A DNA stretch of 11,469 nucleotides, from assembly GCA_012033095.1 (NCBI GenBank), contig JAAUPO010000025.1, positions 1-11,469 of the forward strand. The letters are read 5' to 3'. The translations under genes were made by a program, and so were the position numbers. Each line of letters starts with the position of its first letter. Within the stretch, counting starts at the first letter, position 1. The notes below the pieces were generated by a model. The model saw nothing but the letters and a program-made list of their open reading frames with translations. It made no database searches and had not been told where the DNA came from. This document shows positions 1 through 6,260 of the stretch, in pieces. The stretch comes from Synechococcaceae cyanobacterium RL_1_2. GTDB lineage: Bacteria; Cyanobacteriota; Cyanobacteriia; Cyanobacteriales; JAAUPO01.

Positions 1-1110
1 TTCTCAAGGGTAAACTCTGTCTGCCTTTTCTCTTCTTTTCCTTTTGCTCAACCAATTTCTGCAAGTTTTCCGGTAGAGGCTCTTTCATCAAGATAAAAGT
101 TTGTGCCGTTTGGAATATATTCGCCACAACAATGTACATCAAGACCCCAGCCGGTAGGGGGAAAACAAAAACATACCGCTAAAAATAATCGGGGTAATTT
201 TGTTGACGGTCTGTTGTTGATCCGGGCCAGCACTTCCCGTGGAAGTACCCGATAACTGTTGGTTCACATAAAGGCTAATACCAAAGAATAGAACCATACC
301 GAGAATATCCCAGTTAATGGATTTATCTTCATTAACTACCCCCACTTGACCCAATGCTTTAATAAAGAGAAATCCTTTATTAGATGCTAAGCCAGGAATT
401 TCAGCTTGTATTGTTGCTGAACCGGTGGAAAGGGCTTTGATTTTACCATTTTCATCAATGGTGACACGATCTTCCCCTTTGGTGACACTCCATACCGGGT
501 TTAAATCATGTCCGGGATACTCAGTCCTTAGACTATCTAGGGTTTTACCAGAAGGAGTTTGGAACTCGATCTGGGCATTTTCTCCGACCCCTAGCTTATT
601 GCCAGTGGGTAAGATTGCTTGCACGGAATAATGAACGCCATCTTCTACGTAAAGGTTTTGGGGTTTGGTATTGAACGAGGTAAATTGCACCTGCTCAATT
701 TTTTCTTGGGGCAGTACCTGAACCTCAACGTTATATTTAATGGTGGCAAACGGCGATCCCCTTAGGGTAGCAAAAAGAGCAAACAGGATGGGCATTTGTA
801 AGAGCAAGGGTAAACAACCAGCTAAGGGGTTACCAAACTCCTGCATGAGTTTGCCTAATTCTTCTTGTTGTTTGGCGGGATTATCTTTGTAACGGGCTTT
901 GATCTCGTCTTGCCGTTCTTTCATCAAAGGTTGGGTAATACGCATTTTGCGCATATTACGAATTTGTCCGGCACTGAGGGGATAGACCCCAAAACGCACC
1001 ACTAAGGTCAAGGCAATAATCGCAAATCCATAACTAGGGAAAATCCCATAAAAAAAGTCAAGGATTGGCAACATCACATTGTTGGATAAGAAGCCGATAC
1101 CAAAATCCAT
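1..1110 (-). CDS. yidC: YidC/Oxa1/Alb3 membrane protein insertase, 3' end outside the window, one clear frameshift
   Basis: This insertase places proteins in the plasma and thylakoid membranes, alone or with SecYEG. The ATG at 1110 opens [20 protein letters not shown], the usual cyanobacterial YidC start. Hydrophobic segments lie near residues 12-45, 95-115 and 263-283, with a fourth starting near 305. R39 in the first (TLVVRF) fits the conserved groove arginine. Residues 48-95 form the charged cytoplasmic helical hairpin. Residues 118-262 form a long extracytoplasmic loop; its part near 207-240 ([12 protein letters not shown], then [11 protein letters not shown]) resembles a Big_2 immunoglobulin-like fold. 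After GMFLF the frame breaks at 161-164, where one T seems to be missing. The family sequence [18 protein letters not shown] then resumes in another frame and stays open to position 1. A second missing T near 5-7 is possible, because the end reads SLPLR where the family usually has SLPFE. There is no clear Shine-Dalgarno. It is probably the last gene of the rpmH-rnpA-PH group, but here sits about 690 bp away. Confidence 0.95.
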
Positions 1111-1246
1111 AGGTCAGGGGAGTTGTAAATTAACTAACTAAATTTTTTAATTATCTGTTTTTAATTATTAAAGTTACTAGGAACTAGGCATTCCATCAAT
1201 AAAATTGTGCTTTTAGTTGTGCTAGTAAATATTGAATGTGGGTTAA

Positions 1247-1319
1247 TCTGGATAGATCTGGTTTTTTTGTTCATTGCGTGAATGATTTTGATCAAAAAAA
1301 GTCCAGATACTTAACCAGA
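1247..1319. repeat. Imperfect inverted repeat with A/T-run arms
   Basis: The left arm reads TCTGG (1247-1251), ATCTGG (1256-1261), then seven T (1262-1268). The right arm reads seven A (1294-1300), GTCCAGAT (1301-1308), then CCAGA (1315-1319). Read from the other strand, the right arm is TCTGG..ATCTGGAC plus seven T, the same order as the left arm with small indels. The loop contains the TTTTGATCAAAA palindrome. It could be a degenerate mobile-element remnant or a bidirectional hairpin. No flanking duplication is visible. Confidence 0.5.
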
Positions 1320-1402
1320 TATTTAATATAGTGAGAGCTAGGTAGGAATAATTTAAAAATGATTTAAGTTTGCCTAACCTGTCTAAAATACAGAGTAAGA
1401 AT

Positions 1403-1411
1403 AAATTTTAG
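1403..1411. repeat. Left copy of the 9-bp target-site duplication AAATTTTAG
   Basis: It is identical to 1541-1549. Each copy touches the outer end of the inverted repeats of the 129-bp element, with no extra base between. The sequence is AT-rich, so chance is not excluded, but exact abutment on both sides makes a target duplication the simplest reading. Confidence 0.75.
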
Positions 1412-1540
1412 CTAACTACTAGGACAAAAGTTGCGCAAAAAACTGTAAATAGTCCTGAAAGCTTTACGCAGTAAGGATTACAGTTAATTTCACTAGAGCA
1501 CTTGTGAGGCAAGGGTTTAAGGTTTTTGTCCTGTAGTTAG
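1412..1540. mobile_element. 129-bp MITE-like non-autonomous element with 9-bp target duplication
   Basis: The left end (1412-1429) reads CTAACTACTAGGACAAAA. The right end, read on the minus strand from 1540, is CTAACTACAGGACAAAA, the same apart from one missing T. Directly outside both ends is the same 9-mer AAATTTTAG (1403-1411 and 1541-1549), as expected for a target-site duplication. Inside, AACTGTAA (1441-1448) pairs with TTACAGTT (1478-1485), giving a nested hairpin. There is no coding capacity, so a transposase would have to act in trans. A 9-bp duplication occurs in several IS families, so I do not assign one. Confidence 0.8.
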
Positions 1541-1549
1541 AAATTTTAG
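1541..1549. repeat. Right copy of the 9-bp target-site duplication AAATTTTAG
   Basis: It is identical to 1403-1411 and begins at the base after the right inverted repeat ends. The perfect match suggests a fairly recent insertion. Confidence 0.75.
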
Positions 1550-1778
1550 TTTTAGTTTTAGATCTAAGATCTAAGTTTAAATCTAAAATTTTTTGGATTT
1601 ATTTAAATTGATAGTTTTTACGCAAAGCCGGTAGGGAATATTTATGGTTTAGTTTAATTTTTCACTATCTATATCGGACTATATCGGATCAATGAATAGG
1701 TCATTCATCAACGATCGATCAATCGCTACTAGTTATTCACTAGAATTTGACTAGATATTAAAAATATTAAAGATTATT

Positions 1779-1800
1779 TAAAAGCGATCGCTTGATCGCT
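1779..1800 (-). terminator. Terminator-like hairpin built on a HIP1 palindrome
   Basis: On the minus strand AGCGATC, loop AAGC, GATCGCT is followed by TTTTAAATAAT. The left arm starts in the last base of the PH-domain stop codon (1800). The stem is seven perfect pairs, but the T run is only four bases, so this is a candidate intrinsic terminator at best. It may be a chance product of overlapping HIP1-type sequence. Confidence 0.4.
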
Positions 1801-2193
1801 TAGCGGGAAGTAATCGCTTCGATCGATCTACCGGTTTTGGCGGACACTTTTTCTGCAATGTAGTCATAAATTTCTTTATATTTAGGCACAGCCCTCAGTT
1901 CCAGACGACTACCATCTTTGAGGGTGACCACCATATCTCCCATAGACCAATACCCCGGGCACTTTTACGATTTTGGTAACTTCAGCGTAAATTAGGTCTG
2001 TGCGATCTTGACCGCGCCAACCACCAGTAACGGAAATACGGCGATCGGTGATCCGATAACGTAGCCAAATGGCCCGCACGATCGCGCCAACGGTTAAAGG
2101 TAAACAAATGACAGTGAAGCCCAACAAAATATTGACGAGGAGATCGCCTTTGTGGGGAGGCCCTTCGTAAAATACAGTTTCTTTAATGCCCAT
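1800..2193 (-). CDS. PH-domain (bPH2-like) membrane protein of the rnpA-yidC cluster, two frameshifts
   Basis: A small protein of about 131 residues found between rnpA and yidC in cyanobacteria (Slr1470-like); its function is not established. The ATG at 2193 opens MGIKETVFYEGPPHKGDLL. Residues about 19-43 form one or two hydrophobic segments. A PH-like beta-rich domain follows, with YRITDRRISVTGGW near 46-59. The uninterrupted frame stops early after KIVKVPG. The family sequence resumes as GDMVVTLKDGSRLELRAVP and ends IEAITSR at a TAA (1802-1800). Two missing homopolymer bases explain this: a C at 1957-1959 and a G at 1939-1941, together restoring VPRGIGLWGDM. The start overlaps the rnpA end by 11 bp, so the two are probably translationally coupled. 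A role linked to membrane insertion is only guilt by association. Confidence 0.85.
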
Positions 2194-2534
2194 GGATTAT
2201 TTCTACTTTTATTAACAATTGCTCTAATTGTCGCAAAAAAACTCATATTGACATTCTTTTGCTGGGGGTAAAACCACTACTACAATTTTCCAATTTGGGT
2301 TGATTGTGGGTAATAATTCCCGAAAAGCTCTTTTGATAAAACGTTTAATTCGATTACGAACTACTGCTTTTTGCTAACTTTTTTACTAATGGTTACACCT
2401 AGTTGGGAAGGGGCAGGGAGAGAGGAGCTGATAGCCCTAAGGATTAAGCGATCGCTCCGAGCATAAATCCCTTTACGAAACACTTGAGCAAAGTCCTTCC
2501 TTGCCCTTAATCGGTGAATTTTGGGTAAACTCAC
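2183..2534 (-). CDS. rnpA: Ribonuclease P protein component, two frameshifts
   Basis: This is the basic protein subunit that helps the RNase P RNA process the 5' ends of pre-tRNAs. I chose GTG at 2534 (VSLPKIHRLRARKDFAQVF), because the family normally starts two or three residues before LPK. An upstream TTG at 2552 would add six residues. The protein runs through the FRKG motif and LGVTISKKVSKK, then breaks at 2368-2372 where one A is missing. It resumes as AVVRNRIKR, the RNase P RNR signature. A second break at 2235-2241 (seven T read where eight fit) leads to LRQLEQLLIKVEIIHGH and a TAA at 2185-2183. The restored length is about 117 residues, normal for the family. It starts 18 bp after the rpmH stop and overlaps the PH-domain gene. 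RnpA should be essential, so real inactivation is very unlikely. Confidence 0.9.
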
Positions 2535-2552
2535 GAGCCCAACCCACAGCAA

Positions 2553-2690
2553 TTAAACGCTGAGGCGATGTCTTCCTTTTTTCCGACGGGACTGAATTAC
2601 ACGGCGACCACCGTAGGTTCTCATGCGGGCGCGAAAACCAAGTTTACGTTTTTGTTTCTTTTTAGTTCCCTTAAATGTAAGCTGGGCCAC
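2553..2690 (-). CDS. rpmH: 50S ribosomal protein L34
   Basis: This small basic protein of the large ribosomal subunit has 45 residues, a normal length. The GTG start at 2690 opens [20 protein letters not shown]. The family core [20 protein letters not shown] and the C-terminus KKGRHRLSV are intact, and TAA lies at 2555-2553. A good Shine-Dalgarno, CAAAGGAG on the minus strand (2701-2708), lies 10 bases before the GTG, which supports this non-ATG start. The first residues differ from the usual MTKRTLGGT, but the frame holds throughout. It heads the rpmH-rnpA-PH group, and rpmH next to rnpA is conserved across bacteria. This is one of only three genes in the window with no frame break. Confidence 0.97.
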   Translation of the reverse strand: MAQLTFKGTKKKQKRKLGFRARMRTYGGRRVIQSRRKKGRHRLSV

Positions 2691-2747
2691 GGTTAGGCTA
2701 CTCCTTTGAATTTATTGATTTTTTTTTAACTTTAAAGACAGCCTCTA

Positions 2748-2753
2748 ATTTTA
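2748..2753 (-). promoter_or_regulatory. Possible -10 element for the rpmH operon
   Basis: TAAAAT on the minus strand (in GATAAAATTAGAGG) lies about 58 bases before the rpmH start codon. I see no convincing -35 box 16-18 bases upstream. It is offered only as the best match near the operon head. Confidence 0.25.
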
Positions 2754-2831
2754 TCATTAGCCCCTGGGTTTAGAACAGTCTGGTGGAAAGAAAGGGCGGA
2801 AACTGATTGGATAGTTTGCATCAATATGATT

Positions 2832-2943
2832 AGGACTTATGCACATGCCCCCTAAATCCACCAAATTTGGGGGGACTTGCTTGAACAATTGTCCCCAAAC
2901 ATCATGGTTTCCAGGACAGAATCGAAATTTTTGCGTAAGTCCT
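2832..2943. mobile_element. 112-bp MITE-like element with AGGACTTAYGCA ends
   Basis: The left end (2832-2843) is AGGACTTATGCA. The right end (2932-2943) is TGCGTAAGTCCT, its reverse complement with one mismatch. From memory, AGGACTTACGCA ends are common in cyanobacterial IS-derived repeats. Inside, 2846-2876 holds TGCCCCCTAAATCC followed by CCAAATTT and a G run. Nearly the same core recurs at 6004-6033. There is no coding capacity and I see no clear flanking duplication. Confidence 0.65.
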
Positions 2944-3225
2944 GATAAAAATTGATCGCTACAAGTCTGATGCTAAAAAGCTTTAATCGCACTTGTTCTA
3001 AGGGCCTATAATCATCACCAAATTCTGTAATCAGCGATCGCGCTATTTTGCAAAATCAACCGATTAAACGGAAGATCAGTTGAAGATCATTACTGATGGC
3101 ATCGATAACAATCCCACAGTTTTTTGACATCATCTTGCCAAGCTCACCCCCAGGGTTATTTTTTTCATTGTTTGTCTATGGCCAGGGCCCCATCCGTACA
3201 ATGGCAAACCTCAGATCAACAACCA

Positions 3226-4200
3226 TTAATCTGGGGTTAAGCCTTTACTCGCTAACCATTCCCGATTAAAGATTTTAGATTGATAACGGGCTCCACTATC
3301 GCACAGAACAGTGACAATGGTGTGGCCAGGGCCCATCTGGTGGGCGAGTTTAACCGCTGCGGCCACATTAATCCCTACTGAGCCTCCCATAAATAATCCA
3401 TCTTTGTACAGTAATTGGTAGATAGCCGCGATCGCCTCTTGGTCTGTAACCTGAATTGCATCATCCGCCGGTACCTGTTCCATATTGCCTGTAATTCTTC
3501 CCTGACCAATCCCTTCCGTGATGGAGTTCCCTTCCTTTTCTAAGGTTCCCGTTTTAATGTAGCTATAGAGAACACTTCCCATGGGATCAGCCACAACACA
3601 TTTAATGTTAGGATTTTGCTCTTTAAAAAACATTGCCGCCCCCGCATAGGTACCCCCTGTGCCCGTAGCTGCCACCCATCCATCCAATTGACCATTAGTT
3701 TGGCTCATAATTTCAGGGCCTGTGGTTTCATAATGGGCTCGACGATTAGCTAAATTATCAAATTGATTAGCCCAAACCGCGTTAGGCTCCTCTTGCGCGA
3801 TACGTTGGGACACTTTAACGTAATGATTGGGATCAGAGTAGGCGACTGCTGGCACCGTTGTTACTTCGGCCCCTAGAGTTCTGAGGGTATCAATCTTTTC
3901 CTGGGACTGGGTTTCTGGAATGACAATCACACAGCGATAACCCTTAGCATTGCAGATGTGAGCTAACCCAATCCCCGTATTCCCTGCTGTTCCTTCTACT
4001 ACTGTGCCACCGGGTTTTAATAGGCCCTTTTCTTCCGCATCTTTGATGATGTAGAGGGCGGCCCGATCCTTAACCGAACCGCCGGGGTTCATAAATTCCG
4101 CTTTCCCTAAAATTTCGCAACCGGTTTGTTCACTAAAACTGGCCAGGCGAATCAGGGGGGTATTGCCGATCGCAGCGGTGAAATCCTGTTTAATATCCAT
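3226..4200 (-). CDS. Cysteine synthase (O-acetylserine sulfhydrylase family)
   Basis: This PLP enzyme makes L-cysteine from O-acetylserine and sulfide in the cytosol. The 324-residue frame is unbroken. It starts at ATG 4200 (MDIKQDFTAAIGNTPLIRL) and ends at TAA 3228-3226. PLP-binding K44 is in PGGSVKDRA. TAGNTG (71-76) replaces the usual TSGNTG substrate loop. ATGTGGTYAG near 180 binds the PLP phosphate, MGGSVGINVAAA follows, and CDSGARYQSK provides the serine that contacts the pyridine nitrogen. Length and motifs fit CysK/CysM. The exact subgroup, and activity as cystathionine beta-synthase or on another sulfur donor, cannot be settled here, so I give no symbol. The start lies 7 bp after the restored stop of the branching enzyme, so the two are probably co-transcribed. 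I see no Shine-Dalgarno, which suggests coupled translation. Confidence 0.93.
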   Translation of the reverse strand: MDIKQDFTAAIGNTPLIRLASFSEQTGCEILGKAEFMNPGGSVKDRAALYIIKDAEEKGLLKPGGTVVEGTAGNTGIGLAHICNAKGYRCVIVIPETQSQEKIDTLRTLGAEVTTVPAVAYSDPNHYVKVSQRIAQEEPNAVWANQFDNLANRRAHYETTGPEIMSQTNGQLDGWVAATGTGGTYAGAAMFFKEQNPNIKCVVADPMGSVLYSYIKTGTLEKEGNSITEGIGQGRITGNMEQVPADDAIQVTDQEAIAAIYQLLYKDGLFMGGSVGINVAAAVKLAHQMGPGHTIVTVLCDSGARYQSKIFNREWLASKGLTPD

Positions 4201-4207
4201 AGTTTAA

Positions 4208-5798
4208 TTAGGTTAGGGGGCGATAAACTCGATAGTCAATGTTAGGAAAATATTATCAATGGTTTCCACTTTCGTTAACCACCCGCCATCGACTTCCCCA
4301 GCAGTGAGATCTTCATAGAGTTTGGTGAAACGTAGAATATGGGATTTGGTTCGCCGTTCGGCGTAGGGCACCATCGTACCTGTGCGCATGATAAAGGCCC
4401 AATCGGAGGATTGAGCTAATAATAATTCCCTGGCTGCCTGGTTCAAAGCTTTGTGTTGAAGTTCGTCCTCTGGTTCCAATTGGCTGAGGGTGATCATCCG
4501 TTCCGCCGCTTTATGGAGATGGGGGTAGATCCAGCGGTTACTTTCGTTGAGCCAATATTCATGGAACCCATTGAGTCCCCAACTAGACTGGGCAGGACAG
4601 GCAATTTGTTGTTGGGGATTGTCCTGGAGATAACCGGATAGGTGCACCATACTAAACTGGCTCTGTTCATACCAGGATTTGCGGTATAAATAATCTAAAA
4701 ACCACGGCCCTTCATACCACCAATGGCCGAACAGTTCTGCATCGTAGGGGGAAACCACCACCGGCGATCGATCCATGGTTTCAGCGAGGTGGGAAATTTG
4801 TTTTTGACGGTTCACCATAAAATCCCCAGCATGGTGGGCGGCTTTTTCTTTAGCCCAGTAGGGATCATAGAGAGCTTTTTGATCCGCTGCCGTCTGGCGG
4901 GAGGTAATACGGTGATATTTTATACCGGTATTTTTCCGTTGGCCGTCGGGCATGATGTAGGGCTTAATATATTCATAATCCGCTTCCCAACCCAAATCTT
5001 TGTAAAATTCTCGATACAACCCATCCCCCGGATAGCCCACTTGGGAAGACCATACCTGTTGGGAAGATTCATGATCTCGACCAAAGGCCGCCACTCCGGT
5101 TTCAGTATAGATTGGGGCATAGCTCCCATAACGGGGACGAGGGCGGGAATATAGTACCCCATGGCCATCAATGATGAAATATTTTAAACCGACATCCGCC
5201 AGCATCCGCTCCAAACCTTCATAGTAGGCACATTCGGGTAACCAAATGCCCCTAGGAGCCTGGCCAAAGTGATCTTGATAGTCTTCCACTGCGACTTTGA
5301 GTTGTCCCCACACCGCTTCTGGATATTGACGCATCAGCGGTAAGTAACCGTGGGTCGCCCCACAGGTCATGATGTCTAGGTTATTACTGTCTTGGAATTG
5401 TTTAAACACCCTAATCAAGTCACGATCGCAGTCTTCCCAGAACTGACGTATTTTGCCAAACTCCCCATGGTAAAACTCTGCTAAATATTTAAGATGGCCA
5501 TGGTTATGGTGGTGTTCAATTTCTTTGGCACTCAGCTCTTGGAGTTTGGCCAGGTGCTGATCGTATCGCTCTTGGAGGAGGGGATCCTTCAACATTGCCA
5601 CCAAGGGAGGGGTCAGGGTCAGGGTTAATTTAAAATCAATCCCGTCCTCCTTTAACCCAGAAAAACTTGTAACAGCGGGATATAGGTCTCGGTGATCGCT
5701 TCATACAGCCATTCCTCCTCTAGCACATAATCACTTTCCGGGTGGCGCACAAACGGTAAATGGGCATGAAGTACAAGGGCAAGATAGCCTGAAGCCAT
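4208..5798 (-). CDS. GH57 (DUF1957) 1,4-alpha-glucan branching enzyme, two frameshifts
   Basis: Family members add alpha-1,6 branches to glycogen-type glucans. The ATG at 5798 opens MASGYLALVLHAHLPFVRHP, with the GH57 HAHLPF motif at residues 11-16. The frame breaks at 5656-5658 (one G missing), then resumes as GLKEDGIDFKLTL. The long second part contains WLPECAYYEG (nucleophile E189 in restored numbering), FGRDHESSQQVW, YEYIKPYIMP and PYDAELFGHWWYEGPW (acid/base D353). The C-terminal DUF1957 helices include LLAQSSDWAFIM. A second missing base at 4245-4246 gives a false ending (IFLTLTIEF, TAA at 4213). Adding a C restores NIFPNIDYRVYRPLT with TAA at 4210-4208. The restored length is about 530 residues, typical of cyanobacterial orthologues. 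Thermus and Thermococcus relatives are proven branching enzymes; activity here is inferred. Confidence 0.93.
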
Positions 5799-5922
5799 GA
5801 TTTTTAGGTGGTAGTTCTGTCACTGTAAGGATTTTAAACTAAAACTTACCCCATCAGATCCGCGATCGCCATGATTAATTCCCCACAGCCCGGTATCACG
5901 TTAATGGGAATCAATGGTTTGA

Positions 5923-5928
5923 ATTATA
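5923..5928 (-). promoter_or_regulatory. Possible -10 element (TATAAT) upstream of the branching enzyme
   Basis: The minus strand reads GGTATAATTC, a perfect TATAAT, about 125 bases before the ATG at 5798. The bases 17-18 upstream (around CTTATC) do not match a TTGACA box, so support is limited. Confidence 0.3.
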
Positions 5929-5966
5929 CCAAATCCGCCAGGTAGGATAAGGAAATGGTTGAAGCC

Positions 5967-6122
5967 ATTAGGGGCTGTTTATAAAGTCAATTAAATTAGC
6001 ATTTGCCCCCTAAATCCCCCAAATTTGGGAGACCTTTAATGACTTTTAATGATTTTAATGATTTTTCGAGAATCCTTCCCCCAGCATTGGAGACCGGGGG
6101 ACTTTAGCAATTAGCTCCTAAT
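5967..6122. repeat. Repeat element sharing a core with 2832-2943
   Basis: The ends are ATTAGGGGCT (5967-5976) and AGCTCCTAAT (6113-6122), inverted with one mismatch. Positions 6004-6033 repeat the core TGCCCCCTAAATCC..CCAAATTTGGG of the 2832 element; the core is self-complementary around CCAAATTTGG. Positions 6034-6062 hold a short run of near-repeats of TTTTAATGA. The shared core is clear. The outer boundaries are tentative because the inverted ends are short and no target duplication is visible. Confidence 0.5.
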
Positions 6123-6123
6123 C

Positions 6124-6243
6124 TCAGCCATAATTGGGATAAAGATTATTTTCCCATACTAAACAAAACGGTTTTGGGATTATCCCTCGACTTGCCAAGT
6201 TATTTAATTCACGATCCTTTACTTCTTTGGCTAGGGCGTACAT
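6124..6243 (-). CDS. Possible small hypothetical protein (39 aa)
   Basis: An open frame from ATG 6243 to TGA 6126-6124 opens MYALAKEVKDRELNNLASRG and ends VWENNLYPNYG. I recognise no family. It starts 17 bases after the ABC gene stop on the same strand, and its composition (charged start, hydrophobic and aromatic end) looks more like protein than chance. There is no Shine-Dalgarno. The stop lies one base from the edge of the repeat element 5967-6122, so it could be a truncated longer gene. Equally, it may be a chance frame. Confidence 0.3.
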   Translation of the reverse strand: MYALAKEVKDRELNNLASRGIIPKPFCLVWENNLYPNYG

Positions 6244-6260
6244 GGTTGAGGAATTAGGTA

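Larger units (their letters stand above)
1111..1799. other. Long AT-rich non-coding interval between the PH-domain gene and yidC
   Basis: About 690 bp with no credible coding frame. It contains the MITE-like element 1412-1540 with its 9-bp flanking repeats. It also has an imperfect inverted repeat at 1247-1319, a TTTTGATCAAAA palindrome at 1286-1297, and a near-palindrome TTAGATCT-A-AGATCTAA at 1558-1574. Two tandem copies of CTATATCGGA lie at 1669-1688, and a terminator-like hairpin abuts the PH-domain stop codon. From memory of cyanobacterial genomes, yidC normally lies close behind the PH-domain gene, so I infer that this interval has been enlarged by insertions. yidC probably needs its own promoter here; I could not place one with confidence. 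Confidence 0.7.
2709..3225. other. Non-coding interval between cysteine synthase and rpmH
   Basis: About 520 bp that should contain the 3' region of the cysteine synthase unit and the rpmH promoter. It has the inverted-repeat element 2832-2943, a HIP1 site at 3034-3041, and a doubtful 37-codon frame at 3056-3168 that needs one base added to be open. I found no tRNA-like structure and no strong terminator after the cysteine synthase stop. Confidence 0.6.
5799..6260. other. Interval between the ABC ATPase gene and the branching enzyme gene
   Basis: About 460 bp with no recognised gene. It should include the branching-enzyme promoter, for which the only fair match is TATAAT at 5923-5928. It also contains a HIP1 site at 5862-5869, the repeat element 5967-6122, and a possible 39-residue frame at 6124-6243. 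I saw no tRNA and no strong terminator for the ABC gene. Confidence 0.6.

Noticed and set aside
2183..2534. Programmed ribosomal frameshifting or true pseudogenes in rnpA and other broken genes
   Set aside because: The breaks are spread over six unrelated genes at ordinary homopolymers, without consistent slippery sites or downstream structures; systematic base-calling error explains all of them.
3056..3168. Possible 37-aa protein on the minus strand (MKKITLG..ELGKMMSKN)
   Set aside because: It needs one added G to be open, has no recognisable family and no Shine-Dalgarno. Frame errors are common in this window, but that alone is not evidence for a gene.
4723..5154. 143-codon plus-strand open frame inside the branching-enzyme gene
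   Set aside because: It is antisense to well-conserved GH57 sequence, has no family resemblance, and is a typical shadow frame.
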